Notes under the pieces: model-generated
Told to the model about the DNA's origin: nothing
The model's input: only the letters and a program-made list of their open reading frames with translations
Databases searched by the model: none
Assembly (NCBI GenBank): GCA_013415865.1
Contig: CP058896.1
Coordinates: 1,680,316-1,744,315, forward strand
Length of the DNA: 64,000 nt
Direction of reading: 5' to 3'
From: Methanomassiliicoccales archaeon
GTDB lineage: Archaea > Thermoplasmatota > Thermoplasmata > Methanomassiliicoccales > UBA472
Made by a program: the position numbers and the translations under genes
Part shown: one piece after another, positions 18,072 through 27,064 of the stretch
Layout: the number at the start of each line of letters is the position of its first letter
Position numbering within the stretch: position 1 is the first letter of the stretch

Positions 18072-19349
18072 ATGATGGAAGACGCCCTCTGGATTAAGGA
18101 ACAGGTAAAGGAGCACAACAAATGGTTCGAAGAGTCGATACCTCTGATCGCCTCAGAGAACCTCATGAGCCCCCTGGCAAAGGAAATGATGATCTCGGAC
18201 TTCCACGACCGCTACGCTGAGGGACTTCCCGGAAAGCGCTACTACCGAGGTAATATCTACGTTGACAAGGTAGAATTGAAGTGCATTGAACTGGCACAAA
18301 GGATCTTCAGATGCAGGTTTGCAGACGTCAGACCCATATCTGGAACCGTGGCGAACATGGCCGCACTGTTCGCCCTTACCCAGCCGGGAGAGACCATCAC
18401 CTGCACCTCATTGGACCATGGGGCCCACATATCGACAGCAAAGTTCGGGGCCGTCGGTTTCCGCGGGGTCAATACTGTGACGTACCCTTTCAACACAAAG
18501 GACATGGTCATCGACGTGGACGGGGCCAGAAAACTGCTACTTGAGCAGAGGCCAAAGGTCGCCCAGTTCGGGCTCTCAGTATTCCTTTTCCCTGCCCCGC
18601 TCAAGGAGCTTCAGGACACATTCCAGGAGATTGGTTGCACCGTCTGGTATGATGGGGCCCATGTCCTCGGTCTTATTGCTGGCGGTCAATTCCAGGACCC
18701 TCTGCACGAAGGGGCGAATATCCTAACGGCCTCCACCCATAAGACCTTCCCAGGACCGAACCATGGCATTGTTCTCGGCCACAATATGTCCGAAGAGCTG
18801 GAAAAGAAAATGAGCTCTGCCGTTTTCCCAGGGGTAACGTCAAGTCATCACCTCCACGCCATGGCCGCCCTCGCCATAACCCTCGCAGAGTGGGAGATCT
18901 ATGGAAATGACTATGCAAGACAGGTGTGCAAGAATGCAAAGGCGCTCGGCCAAGCATTGTACGAGCTGGGCATGGATGTGCTATGCGAGCACAAAGGATT
19001 CACAGAGTCGCACACGATAGCGGTCAATGTCGCTGCCCACGGTGGAGGGAATCAGGCATCGATCGACCTTGAGAGCGCCAACATAATCACGAACAAGAAC
19101 ATGTTGCCTGGCGACACCAGCGCCATTAAACCAAGCGGGATAAGGTTGGGCGTCCAGGAGCTCACCCGTGTCGGGATGAGGGAGAGCGAGATGAAAGAGG
19201 TCGCCAATCTGATATACCGTGTCGTCGTCAAGAAGGAAAAGCCCGAGCATGTCAAGAACGACGTCAAGGCCTTGAAGAAGAACTTCACGAAGGTCCAATA
19301 TTGTATAGGAGCTGGAGCAGAGGCCTATAAGTTCCACGAGCTGCTCTGA
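18072..19349 (+). CDS. glyA: serine hydroxymethyltransferase
   Basis: GlyA interconverts serine and glycine and supplies one-carbon units on a pterin (tetrahydrofolate or tetrahydromethanopterin). Motifs include PLIASENLMSPL near the N-terminus, the YYRGN segment, LDHGAHIST, YDGAHVLGLIAGG and the PLP-lysine text STHKTFPGPNHG near 224. I use the ATG at 18072 (425 residues) because the TATA box covers the ATG at 18039. The length is usual for the archaeal form. FolC at 32 kb suggests that folate could be the pterin here. Eight T residues follow the stop. Confidence 0.93.
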   Translation: MMEDALWIKEQVKEHNKWFEESIPLIASENLMSPLAKEMMISDFHDRYAEGLPGKRYYRGNIYVDKVELKCIELAQRIFRCRFADVRPISGTVANMAALFALTQPGETITCTSLDHGAHISTAKFGAVGFRGVNTVTYPFNTKDMVIDVDGARKLLLEQRPKVAQFGLSVFLFPAPLKELQDTFQEIGCTVWYDGAHVLGLIAGGQFQDPLHEGANILTASTHKTFPGPNHGIVLGHNMSEELEKKMSSAVFPGVTSSHHLHAMAALAITLAEWEIYGNDYARQVCKNAKALGQALYELGMDVLCEHKGFTESHTIAVNVAAHGGGNQASIDLESANIITNKNMLPGDTSAIKPSGIRLGVQELTRVGMRESEMKEVANLIYRVVVKKEKPEHVKNDVKALKKNFTKVQYCIGAGAEAYKFHELL

Positions 19350-19352
19350 ACC

Positions 19353-19360
19353 TTTTTTTT
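19353..19360 (+). terminator. oligo-T terminator after glyA
   Basis: Eight T residues start four bases after the stop of glyA. They overlap the 3' end of the convergent thiolase gene. Confidence 0.45.
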
Positions 19361-20282
19361 ACAAACCCCTTCCTTTGTTCAATTTATCGAGCATCTCACA
19401 CGCCATGCACTTCACGTTGCATGTCGGCTCACCACACGAGCACATACGGAGCGACGGCTGTGGATATTTTTCTGTCAGGCACGTCCTGACCGAGTCATAG
19501 CTTGCAACAATGCTGTGCCTTGTGCCAGGGTGCCTGCTCTCCATCGAATCTATGATCTCCCTGAACTCGTTCCTGAGCGCAGATCCTGCGTATGGGCACA
19601 CATCATCAGCATGCTCTAGATCGTTGATCATGGCAAATAGCATCGTCTCGCCTTCAGGCACCGACCTCAGAGGCTCTAGGCGCGGTATCAGTCCGGGCTG
19701 CACTTTGATGTGGGGCCCCATCCTTGCCAACCTCTCGACATCTCCCCTCATGAAGTTCATCAATATGGACTGTGCCGTATCGTCAAGGTTGTGACCAGTA
19801 GCGAGGAACGAGGCCCCGATCTCCCTGGCCTTTATGTTCAAACATCTTCTTCTGAAAACACCGCAATAAGAACAGGCCATCCTCTTCTCTCCCATCCCGA
19901 CAATTTCATCAAGGTCAGCACCGACCACCTCCCTAAAGGTAACTATATGGTGTGGCACATTCAACCTGGAGGTCTGAGCCTTGGCCATCAGGATGGTCCT
20001 TGGCCTATACCCTGCAATCCCCTCGTCAACGGTGATTGCCTCAATTTTTACATCCCTTCTCTCGCCCAATATTTTAAAAATTAGCTCAAGGGCCACAGCG
20101 CTGTCCTTTCCGCCAGAGATGCCTACGGCGATCTTGACTGGTCCAGATATCGTCAGCTGGGACCGTATTTCCTTCTTTACCCGCCCCACGACATATTCAT
20201 TAAAATGTTTATGGCAAAGGTGGGTGCCATTATATCTGATGTACGTGACCGCCTCGGAGAGGCACTTGTTGCACTTGACCAC
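19359..20282 (-). CDS. tRNA 2-thiolation protein of the TtuA/Ncs6 (CTU1) family
   Basis: The 307-residue ATP-pyrophosphatase has an N-terminal zinc site (CNKC...CHKH, residues 4-24), the PP-loop GISGGKDSAVAL near 54, central cysteines (CSYCGVFRRRC) for an Fe-S cluster, and a C-terminal zinc site (CSCGEPTCNVKCMAC). Members adenylate and thiolate uridine in tRNA (position 34 or 54) with sulfur from a ubiquitin-like carrier. The start is GTG at 20282. It is divergent from rfcS and convergent with glyA. Confidence 0.9.
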   Translation of the reverse strand: MVKCNKCLSEAVTYIRYNGTHLCHKHFNEYVVGRVKKEIRSQLTISGPVKIAVGISGGKDSAVALELIFKILGERRDVKIEAITVDEGIAGYRPRTILMAKAQTSRLNVPHHIVTFREVVGADLDEIVGMGEKRMACSYCGVFRRRCLNIKAREIGASFLATGHNLDDTAQSILMNFMRGDVERLARMGPHIKVQPGLIPRLEPLRSVPEGETMLFAMINDLEHADDVCPYAGSALRNEFREIIDSMESRHPGTRHSIVASYDSVRTCLTEKYPQPSLRMCSCGEPTCNVKCMACEMLDKLNKGRGL

Positions 20283-20441
20283 GACAGAGGATGGCAGCTC
20301 ATTTTAATAATATTCTCGTGCTCTCGGCAAGGGGGACCGGATTAAGATGAAGAAGGTGTAAGGGAGTATGACATTCATAACATCATAGAATGAGAAAAGT
20401 ATATTGCGGTAACATCCATTAATCAGCCCGGGTTGGAGCTA

Positions 20442-21395
20442 ATGCAGGAGATTTGGATAGAGAAATACAGGCCGAAGAAGCTGGAAGACATCATCGGACA
20501 GCCCGAGATAGTCAATAGGCTCAAATCATATGCGCGGTCTGGGAATCTTCCGCATCTCATGTTCGCTGGACCCGCTGGCACGGGAAAAACGACATCCGCG
20601 CTCGCCCTGGCACGTGAACTCTATAAAGAAGCTTGGAGAGATAACTTCGTGGAGCTGAACGCCTCGGACGAAAGGGGCATAGATGTGGTAAGGGGGAAGA
20701 TCAAAGAGTTCGCAAGGACGTCACCGTTAGGAGGAGCATCCTTTAAAATAATATTCCTGGATGAAGCTGATGCCCTGACCCCCGATGCCCAAGCGGCGCT
20801 CAGAAGGACGATGGAGAGATATAGTACCAACTGCCGCTTCATTCTATCATGCAATTACTCCTCAAAGATAATTGAGCCCATACAATCCAGGTGTGCGGTA
20901 TTCAGGTTCAGGCCCGTCAAGGCGGACGATGTAAAGATGTATCTCAGGAAGATCGCGGAGAGCGAGGGGATCAAAGTTAGCGATGATGCCCTTGACGCTC
21001 TTGTTCATGTCGGTGAGGGGGATATGAGGAAGGCGGTAAACTCTTTGCAGGTCGCCGCGGCCTCAGAGAGGGAGATAACGCTCGACGTGGTGTACCAGAC
21101 AAGCGGTAACGCTAGACCGGAAGAGATCATCAAGATGCTTGAGACCGCATTACAAGGTAACTTCGTCGAGGCGAGGGCCCTTTTGGACGATATCCTCCTG
21201 AACTATGGTCTGAGCGGATCAGATATCATCAAGCAGATCCACAAGGGTTTCTTTGACCTGAGCATCCCAGATGAAGAGAAGGTAAAATTGATCGATAAGA
21301 CCGGAGAGGTGGAGTTCCGCATAGTGGAAGGCAGTAATGAAAGGATACAGCTCGAATCGCTATTAGCATATCTGGTATTGGTCGGGAGTAAGTAA
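20442..21395 (+). CDS. rfcS: replication factor C small subunit
   Basis: This clamp loader subunit opens PCNA on primer-template DNA. AAA+ motifs are WIEKYRPKKLEDIIGQ at the N-terminus, Walker A AGPAGTGKTT near 45, Walker B IIFLDEADAL near 105 and the SRC arginine finger text IQSRCAVFRF near 150, followed by lid and collar domains. It has about 317 residues, which is normal. An in-frame TTG at 20433 is also possible, but the ATG at 20442 fits the family start. No RFC large subunit lies in the window. Confidence 0.93.
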   Translation: MQEIWIEKYRPKKLEDIIGQPEIVNRLKSYARSGNLPHLMFAGPAGTGKTTSALALARELYKEAWRDNFVELNASDERGIDVVRGKIKEFARTSPLGGASFKIIFLDEADALTPDAQAALRRTMERYSTNCRFILSCNYSSKIIEPIQSRCAVFRFRPVKADDVKMYLRKIAESEGIKVSDDALDALVHVGEGDMRKAVNSLQVAAASEREITLDVVYQTSGNARPEEIIKMLETALQGNFVEARALLDDILLNYGLSGSDIIKQIHKGFFDLSIPDEEKVKLIDKTGEVEFRIVEGSNERIQLESLLAYLVLVGSK

Positions 21396-21431
21396 GGGAT
21401 AGGCCCTCAGATCACGGTCATGATGGAGAAT

Positions 21432-21440
21432 GATTAAATA
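21432..21440 (+). promoter_or_regulatory. TATA box of the L40e gene
   Basis: GATTAAATA at 21432-21440 predicts initiation near 21463, followed at once by GAGGT as a Shine-Dalgarno sequence and the ATG at 21473. Confidence 0.45.
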
Positions 21441-21472
21441 CTGCTTCCTAGTTTCCAACCGAGAGGTATCAC

Positions 21473-21622
21473 ATGGCACGCTTCAAGGAGGCCGATGCAA
21501 GGCTTCTTAACAAAATGATCTGCATGAACTGCTACGCACGCAACGCGGCAAAGGCAACCCGCTGCAGGAAATGCGGATACGATCACCTTCGCCAGAAGTC
21601 GAAGGAAAGCAGGAAGGCATGA
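21473..21622 (+). CDS. rpl40e: large-subunit ribosomal protein L40e
   Basis: The 49-residue frame reads [19 protein letters not shown]... with zinc-ribbon cysteines C17, C20, C31 and C34 and a basic C-terminus. This is the standard archaeal L40e, a small zinc protein of the 50S subunit (the eukaryotic form is fused to ubiquitin). GAGGT lies about 8 bases before the ATG and a TATA box about 40 bases before. It stands as its own unit between rfcS and the response regulator. Confidence 0.95.
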   Translation: MARFKEADARLLNKMICMNCYARNAAKATRCRKCGYDHLRQKSKESRKA

Positions 21623-21752
21623 GCCTTCTCTCAAATCGATTTTAATTTTTTCAGCATCATCAAGTGGGAGACCCAGAATATTTTCTCTGATATCATCTTA
21701 GATACCTTTTTAAGGACACCAGGGGTTTACTTTTGAAACGACCATAGATGGC

Positions 21753-22757
21753 GTGGTGAACAAGCTGAAGAAGGTCCTTATCGTTGACGATAACCAGGCG
21801 ATCATAGAGATCGTCTCAGAGATAATAACGGCCGCAGGTTTCGTTCCGCTTTCAGCGTCAGGAGGTATAGAGGCCTTGGCAAGGATCGAGAGCGATGAGC
21901 CCGACCTAATTCTCCTCGATGTGAACATGCCCGATCTGGATGGTTATACAGTCCTGCGCCGACTGAAGGAAAAAGGATTGACGGAGAAGATCAAGATCAT
22001 AATGCTCACCTCTGCGATAGAGGTCGACACAGATATCTTTGGGCTCCAGGACGTCATCGACGGGTACATCAGGAAGCCCTTTAACAATGCAGAGCTCGAG
22101 GCAAGGCTCAAAGAGGCCCTCTCGACACCGGGAGAGGGGCAGACATCCCTTCCGCCAGAACAGGCACCTAAGAAGATAGGCGGACTTTCGAAATTCTTCA
22201 AGAGAGGGCCGAGACCAGAGGAGATCCACACGTTCGGATCGAAGGAAATGATCAGACGTTCGAAGAAGATCTACGAGCTGAAGAGGGGATATGCCTATCT
22301 TGTCAAGGAGGTCAAACCTAAGAAATCTTTTGAGATCTTCGTGGACCAGGTCACCCATGATATCCAAGGTCTATGTGTCACAAGGCAGCACCCATCTGTG
22401 ATAAGGAAAGATTGGGGGCTTGAGAAGACACCTATAATCTGGCTGACGAACCAGTTAGGGAAGGTCTACATCAACCCTACGAACATCGGTATCCTCGGTG
22501 AGACCATAACGCGGTTCATTGAGAAGTCAGGCGATTCTGTTGTGCTTTTGGATGGCATCGAGTTCTTGATAGTAAACAACGATTTCGAAAGGGTACTTAG
22601 GATGCTCCACAACATCACGGATGCGGCCATGGAGAACCGCTCTCGATTGATAATATCCATTGATCCCAGGACGCTCCATACAAAAGAGATGGCGCTCTTA
22701 GAGAGGAACATGGAGATAATTGACGACCTGGCACCGGGGTCTTCTTTGAACAAATGA
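21753..22757 (+). CDS. response regulator receiver domain fused to DUF835
   Basis: Residues 1-125 form a CheY-like receiver: acidic pair near 13-14 (IVDDNQ), the phospho-acceptor aspartate in LLDVNMPDLDG near 57, the conserved Thr/Ser in MLTSA and the lysine in IRKPF. A linker rich in Pro, Gly and Lys leads to a DUF835 domain (about 185-325), known mainly from archaeal sensor proteins and of unknown activity. There is no DNA-binding domain, so output is probably by protein contact. Translation starts at one of two tandem GTG codons (21753 or 21756). No kinase is adjacent; the nearest is at 48-49.4 kb. Confidence 0.85.
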   Translation: MVNKLKKVLIVDDNQAIIEIVSEIITAAGFVPLSASGGIEALARIESDEPDLILLDVNMPDLDGYTVLRRLKEKGLTEKIKIIMLTSAIEVDTDIFGLQDVIDGYIRKPFNNAELEARLKEALSTPGEGQTSLPPEQAPKKIGGLSKFFKRGPRPEEIHTFGSKEMIRRSKKIYELKRGYAYLVKEVKPKKSFEIFVDQVTHDIQGLCVTRQHPSVIRKDWGLEKTPIIWLTNQLGKVYINPTNIGILGETITRFIEKSGDSVVLLDGIEFLIVNNDFERVLRMLHNITDAAMENRSRLIISIDPRTLHTKEMALLERNMEIIDDLAPGSSLNK

Positions 22758-22804
22758 TATTTCTATTGATTCGTCTTTTGGTTCCTAATAGGATAGTGCA
22801 CTAG

Positions 22805-24085
22805 ATGACCGGTAGCAAGATCACCAAGGTTTGGGCAAGGGAGGTCCTAGATTCACGAGGAAATCCGACGGTCGAGGCGGAAATCTGGACATCAGGATTG
22901 AAGGTCACGGCGATAGCCCCATCTGGGGCCTCCACAGGCATCCACGAGGCGATGGAAGTCAGGGACGGCGGAAGGAGATACGGAGGGAAAGGCGTCACTC
23001 AGGCGGTGGAGAACGTCCGGACGAAGATAGCGCCCAAGCTCATCGGGATGGATGTGAGAAAACTTGCTCTAATAGATCAGGCGATGATCGATCTGGACGG
23101 CACTGAGAACAAATCGAGGCTCGGCGGTAATGCGATGACGGCGGTCTCGTTCGCCGCCGCAAAGGCAGGAGCTCTGGTTGAAGGAGTAGAGCTTCATGAG
23201 TTCTTGTGTATGAACTCCAATGTACTTCCTGTACCGTGCATGAACGTCATCAACGGAGGAAAGCATGCCGGGTCCGATCTCAAATTCCAGGAATTCATGA
23301 TAGTCCCTTGCGGTATGAGGTCTTTCTCCGAGGCGCTCAGGACGGGGGTGGAGGTATACCACTCCCTTAAAAACGTCCTAAGGAGGTCGTATGGCCCAAT
23401 GGCCATCAACGTAGGGGATGAGGGGGGGTTCGCCCCGCCTTTGAGAACATCCCGTGAGGCGATGGACATGCTCCTGAAAGCAATTGAGGAAGCTGGTTAC
23501 AAACCGGGAAAGGATGTTTATCTCGCCTTGGACCCAGCTGCGTCCGAGTTTTATGATAAAGGTTTGTACGAGGTAGATGGCAAGAAAAGGTCTCCTGAAG
23601 AGATGATCGATTATTATCAGGGGCTAATCAGCGATTATCCATTGATCAGCTTGGAGGACCCCTTCGAGGAGGAGGCGTTCGATACCATGTCCGAGCTCAC
23701 CAAGAGGGTAGGAAAGAAGGTCCAGATCGTCGGCGATGACATTTTCGTGACCAATCCGAAGAGGATCAGGATGGCGATCGATGCAAAAGCTGGAAATGCG
23801 ACATTGTTAAAGGTCAACCAGATAGGTACGGTGACCGAGGCCGTTCATGCAGCCGAGCTCTCATTCGAGTCTGGATACAATGTTATGGTGAGCCATCGGT
23901 CTGGAGAGAGCGAGGACAGCACCATCGCGGACATAGCGGTCGCCCTTGAGTGCGGACAGCTCAAGACCGGTGCCCCGGCAAGGGGGGAAAGGACATCTAA
24001 GTACAACAGGCTTCTACGCATAGAGGAGAACCTTGGAAGCAGTGCCAGGTTCCTAGGAAAGGATGCCTTCAAGGGTAATAATTAA
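22805..24085 (+). CDS. eno: enolase (phosphopyruvate hydratase)
   Basis: Enolase interconverts 2-phosphoglycerate and phosphoenolpyruvate in glycolysis/gluconeogenesis. The 426-residue sequence has REVLDSRGNPTVEAE at the N-terminus, GAPSGAST-like GASTGIHEA near 40, metal ligands in LALDPAASEFY, LISLEDPFEEE and IVGDDIFVTN, the catalytic lysine in TLLKVNQIGT and SHRSGESEDSTIAD near 363. All key residues are present and the length is typical. It starts 47 bases after the response regulator and has TAA as stop. Confidence 0.97.
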   Translation: MTGSKITKVWAREVLDSRGNPTVEAEIWTSGLKVTAIAPSGASTGIHEAMEVRDGGRRYGGKGVTQAVENVRTKIAPKLIGMDVRKLALIDQAMIDLDGTENKSRLGGNAMTAVSFAAAKAGALVEGVELHEFLCMNSNVLPVPCMNVINGGKHAGSDLKFQEFMIVPCGMRSFSEALRTGVEVYHSLKNVLRRSYGPMAINVGDEGGFAPPLRTSREAMDMLLKAIEEAGYKPGKDVYLALDPAASEFYDKGLYEVDGKKRSPEEMIDYYQGLISDYPLISLEDPFEEEAFDTMSELTKRVGKKVQIVGDDIFVTNPKRIRMAIDAKAGNATLLKVNQIGTVTEAVHAAELSFESGYNVMVSHRSGESEDSTIADIAVALECGQLKTGAPARGERTSKYNRLLRIEENLGSSARFLGKDAFKGNN

Positions 24086-24211
24086 GGCCATGTCTCCAAC
24101 TGGAAATGGATGCTGCGATGATAGGCGCCATCGCCATATCATTTCATCCTTGTTAAACGAACATTTGATTATCATCCAAGATGTTCTGCGAAAAAAGGGG
24201 GAGATGCTCTG

Positions 24212-25408
24212 GTGAAGTTCTTCGCGGCAACCGACAGGGAGGTGGCGGAAGGCCGCACCACTGACATTTATTTCGAGCACACATTGAAAGTGCTTGAGAA
24301 GAAGGGTCTCCTCGGGGTCGATACGGTCTCCGAGTTCACTGTCGGCGGATTGCCTGATGGATGGGAATGGGGGGTGCTGTGCGGGACTGAGGAGGTCATA
24401 CGCCTCCTCGAGGGAAAGGACATCGACCTTTGGGGCATTCCAGAAGGGAGCGTGTTCAAGGCCAGGACCCAAGAGGGCATCAGGACACCGATCTTAAGGA
24501 TCGAAGGTTCATATGGCGAATATTGCCCCTTTGAAACTCCAGCATTAGGTTTCATATGTTATAGCTCAGGGGTCGCAACTATGTCTGCAAGATGCAAGCT
24601 GGCCTCAGGTTTCAGGACGGTCATGTCCTTTGGGGTACGAAGGATGCATCCCGCGCTGGCCCCGGTCATAGATCGATCTTCATATATAGGTGGATGTGAC
24701 AGCGTGTCCTCCATCATCGGTGGGGAAACGATCAGGAAGGACCCGACAGGGACAATGCCACATGCGCTGGTCTTAATGATGGGGGACCAGAGAAAAGCTT
24801 TCGAGGCATTTGACGAGCTCATCGATGGTAAAGTGAGAAGGGTGGCCCTCATCGACACATTCTCAGATGAAAAGGCCGAGGCTATGATCGCCTGTGAGTC
24901 TGTCAAGGACCTCTATGCAGTAAGACTTGACACACCTGGTTCTAGGAGAGGTGACCTGGCCGATATAATCAGGGAGGTGAGGTGGGAGATGGACCTAAGA
25001 GGGTATGGTCATGTGAGGATCTTCGTGTCGGGTGGCCTATCGGACACCGACCTCCCAAGATTGGTAAAGGCAGGTGCCGATGGTTTCGGGATAGGCACGA
25101 GCATATCGAACGCACCGACCATCGATTTCTCGATGGACATAGTAGAGAAGGCAGGCCATCCCCTCTCAAAACGCGGCAAGTGCTCAGGAAGTAAGAGAAC
25201 GTTCCGTTGTAACAAATGTCTAGAATACAGCGCCAGAACGGAAGGGATGGAAGCCCCTATATGTCATCGCTGCGGGACTAAGATGGAGCTCTTCGAGGTG
25301 AAACTGCTTGAGAGAGGTCGAAGGGTCGTATCTGAAGAATCTGCCTCAGATATCAGAGACAGGGTAATTCAACAATTGAGAACATTGCAAGGGCTGGCGG
25401 GAGGATGA
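24212..25408 (+). CDS. pncB: nicotinate phosphoribosyltransferase, archaeal type with zinc ribbon
   Basis: The 398-residue protein begins at GTG 24212 with KFFAATDREVAEGRTTDIYF, matching archaeal nicotinate phosphoribosyltransferases, which salvage nicotinate to NAD with PRPP. The phosphate-binding end of the barrel is seen as GADGFGIGTSISNAP near 290. A C-terminal zinc ribbon (CNKC...CHRCGTK, about 332-356) is typical of the archaeal subgroup. It is the first of three coupled genes: its stop overlaps the OsmC start (ATGA), which in turn overlaps the Lrp start. Confidence 0.88.
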   Translation: MKFFAATDREVAEGRTTDIYFEHTLKVLEKKGLLGVDTVSEFTVGGLPDGWEWGVLCGTEEVIRLLEGKDIDLWGIPEGSVFKARTQEGIRTPILRIEGSYGEYCPFETPALGFICYSSGVATMSARCKLASGFRTVMSFGVRRMHPALAPVIDRSSYIGGCDSVSSIIGGETIRKDPTGTMPHALVLMMGDQRKAFEAFDELIDGKVRRVALIDTFSDEKAEAMIACESVKDLYAVRLDTPGSRRGDLADIIREVRWEMDLRGYGHVRIFVSGGLSDTDLPRLVKAGADGFGIGTSISNAPTIDFSMDIVEKAGHPLSKRGKCSGSKRTFRCNKCLEYSARTEGMEAPICHRCGTKMELFEVKLLERGRRVVSEESASDIRDRVIQQLRTLQGLAGG

Positions 25409-25857
25409 CAATGGAAGAGGGGGAGTTCCTGACGGGAATTGAGCTTGTGAAAGATTACAAATTCAGGGTAAACTTCCATAATGTCAAGGAAGGAGAGATC
25501 ATGATGGATGAGCCAGAGCCGCTCGGCGGAGGTGACCATCCCAATGCAGGTAAGCTCCTCGCCGCGGCGGTCGGCAACTGCCTATGCGCCAGTCTGACAT
25601 ATTGTGTGAGAAGGCACAGGGCAGAGATGCTCTCATTGTCCGCTGAGGTCTCCACGACGCTCGCCCGTAATGAGAGAGGTAGGTTGAGGATAACCAACAT
25701 CTCTGTCGAGATGCATCCCAAGGTATCAGACCCATCTAAATTGGAAAAGTGCAAGGAGATGTTCGAGGACTTTTGCATAGTCACTCAAAGCGTCAAGGCA
25801 GGTATCCAGGTGGATGTCAGGATCGACGGGCCTGATGGTCATGAGGGGGAAAGATGA
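25405..25857 (+). CDS. OsmC/Ohr family protein
   Basis: This 150-residue OsmC-fold protein has the two expected cysteines: one in AVGNCLCASL near 52-54 and one in the later FCIVTQSV segment near 122. OsmC/Ohr proteins reduce organic hydroperoxides with a cysteine pair; distant archaeal members have unproven substrates. The start overlaps pncB by ATGA and the stop overlaps the Lrp-type regulator by ATGA, so all three are made from one message. Confidence 0.82.
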   Translation: MTMEEGEFLTGIELVKDYKFRVNFHNVKEGEIMMDEPEPLGGGDHPNAGKLLAAAVGNCLCASLTYCVRRHRAEMLSLSAEVSTTLARNERGRLRITNISVEMHPKVSDPSKLEKCKEMFEDFCIVTQSVKAGIQVDVRIDGPDGHEGER

Positions 25858-26303
25858 CGACAGCGCTAGATGAAAAAGACATGGCCATCCTGGCAGAGCT
25901 GATGAAAGATGCCAGAAGGAGCACAAAGGCCATAGCCAAGGACCTGAACATTCCGAGGGCCACGGTCCATGAAAGGATAAAAAGGATGCTCGACAGGGGC
26001 ATCATAAAGGGATTCACGGTATTGCCAGATTATATAAAGCTTGGCGAACCGGTCACAGCCTTCATCCTCGTCTCCTTCCTTCCGAACAGCTCAGTGTCGC
26101 AAAGGGAGGTAGCGCAAAGGATAGCCATGCTCGAGGGCGTTCAAGAGGTCCACCTTATTTCTGGGGAGCACGATATAATCATAAAGGTGAGGGGAAGGTC
26201 CATGGAGAGCATCGGTTCATTGGTCATTGATAAGTTGAGGGCCATTCCAGGAGTGGGCAAGACCTTGACGATGGCATCCTTCACGACGATAAAGGATATC
26301 TGA
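25854..26303 (+). CDS. Lrp/AsnC-family transcriptional regulator
   Basis: The 149-residue protein has an N-terminal winged helix-turn-helix (LDEKDMAILAELMKDARRSTKAIAKDLNIPRATVHERIKRM..., about 4-60) and a RAM ligand/oligomerisation domain (VTAFILVSF... EHDIIIKVRG...). Such proteins sense amino acids or related small molecules and act on nearby and distant genes. Its coupling to pncB and osmC suggests control of its own operon. A hairpin lies a few bases after the stop. Confidence 0.9.
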   Translation: MTTALDEKDMAILAELMKDARRSTKAIAKDLNIPRATVHERIKRMLDRGIIKGFTVLPDYIKLGEPVTAFILVSFLPNSSVSQREVAQRIAMLEGVQEVHLISGEHDIIIKVRGRSMESIGSLVIDKLRAIPGVGKTLTMASFTTIKDI

Positions 26304-26643
26304 GCCGTCCTGACCACAGGACCTGACGACCGTTCTCTTCTATCTTGGTATTTGTCTATATAATTATCAATAAAAATTCAAGATGGCCATGGAATTCGGG
26401 TTTTTAAATTAAAAATATCTAGGTGTCCTTTTTTATTTCCCTATAGGGCGTTGAGTCTAAGCAGAATTTTTCATATAAAAAATGGTACAAATTTGGGCAT
26501 CTGGATAAACAGTGAACACTAGACATAATGTTAAATATTCAGCACGGAATAGTGTTTTTTTGCTGAGAAAGAAAGCATCAGTTAAGGCAGTAGCTTGGGG
26601 GTTGTTGCCGGCGAGCTTTTCTTTTTAGGCGGGGAGGGATCTA
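26304..26643. other. 340-base intergenic region
   Basis: It holds the hairpin above, an AT-rich middle with a T tract (26429-26434), and a 10-base palindrome CCCTATAGGG at 26439-26448. Several TATA-like runs follow, near 26475 and 26528. The last part ends in the purine-rich GGGGAGGGAT before the TTG at 26644. I see no open frame or tRNA. The distance suggests a long 5' leader for the next gene. Confidence 0.4.
26308..26323 (+). terminator. hairpin after the pncB-osmC-lrp operon
   Basis: GTCCTG at 26308-26313, loop ACCA and CAGGAC at 26318-26323 form a perfect six-pair stem beginning five bases after the stop. No T run follows at once; a six-T tract lies further on near 26429. It may be a 3'-end or processing signal. 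Confidence 0.35.
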
Positions 26644-26985
26644 TTGGTTCACAATCAATCAGCGCAAGCTATGCTCTGCGAATCGATCATTCGGGAGCTT
26701 GAACCGTGCCTTGAGCTGAAATTGAAAGAAGATGACATGGGATCAGATCAGAGGTCCCTGATGCGTTCCAAAGTGATAGACGAACTGATGGTCTTCGGAA
26801 TTACCAGGCCTGCCAAGGTGCTCTGCCGATGCGGGGCCATCGCCGAGATCGACAGGTCGGTTCTTCGGACCAAGAAAGACCTGGGAAAGGTCATTGAATG
26901 CCGTCGGTGCCGTAGCATGAGAATCGCAAGAGAAAAGGAAGAACTGGACAATGATTACTACGGGATGCAGGAAAGCTTGGAATGA
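26644..26985 (+). CDS. small putative zinc-binding protein, unknown function
   Basis: I do not recognise the family. The 113-residue protein has a helical, acidic first half and then two CxC/CxxC-like pairs (CRCGAIAEID... and CRRCRSM, about 67-96) that could form a zinc ribbon. The C-terminus is acidic. The start is TTG at 26644, supported by GGGAGGGAT 4-6 bases upstream; an ATG at 26671 would be the alternative. The gene lies alone after a long leader and before the COG0523 GTPase, which starts 79 bases later. Confidence 0.6.
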   Translation: MVHNQSAQAMLCESIIRELEPCLELKLKEDDMGSDQRSLMRSKVIDELMVFGITRPAKVLCRCGAIAEIDRSVLRTKKDLGKVIECRRCRSMRIAREKEELDNDYYGMQESLE

Positions 26986-27064
26986 GGTGGATCCCGTCAC
27001 CGTAACTCCTTAATTATTTATACGCGCCGTTGAATAGCAACGTCCAACTCTGACTGGTGAACCA

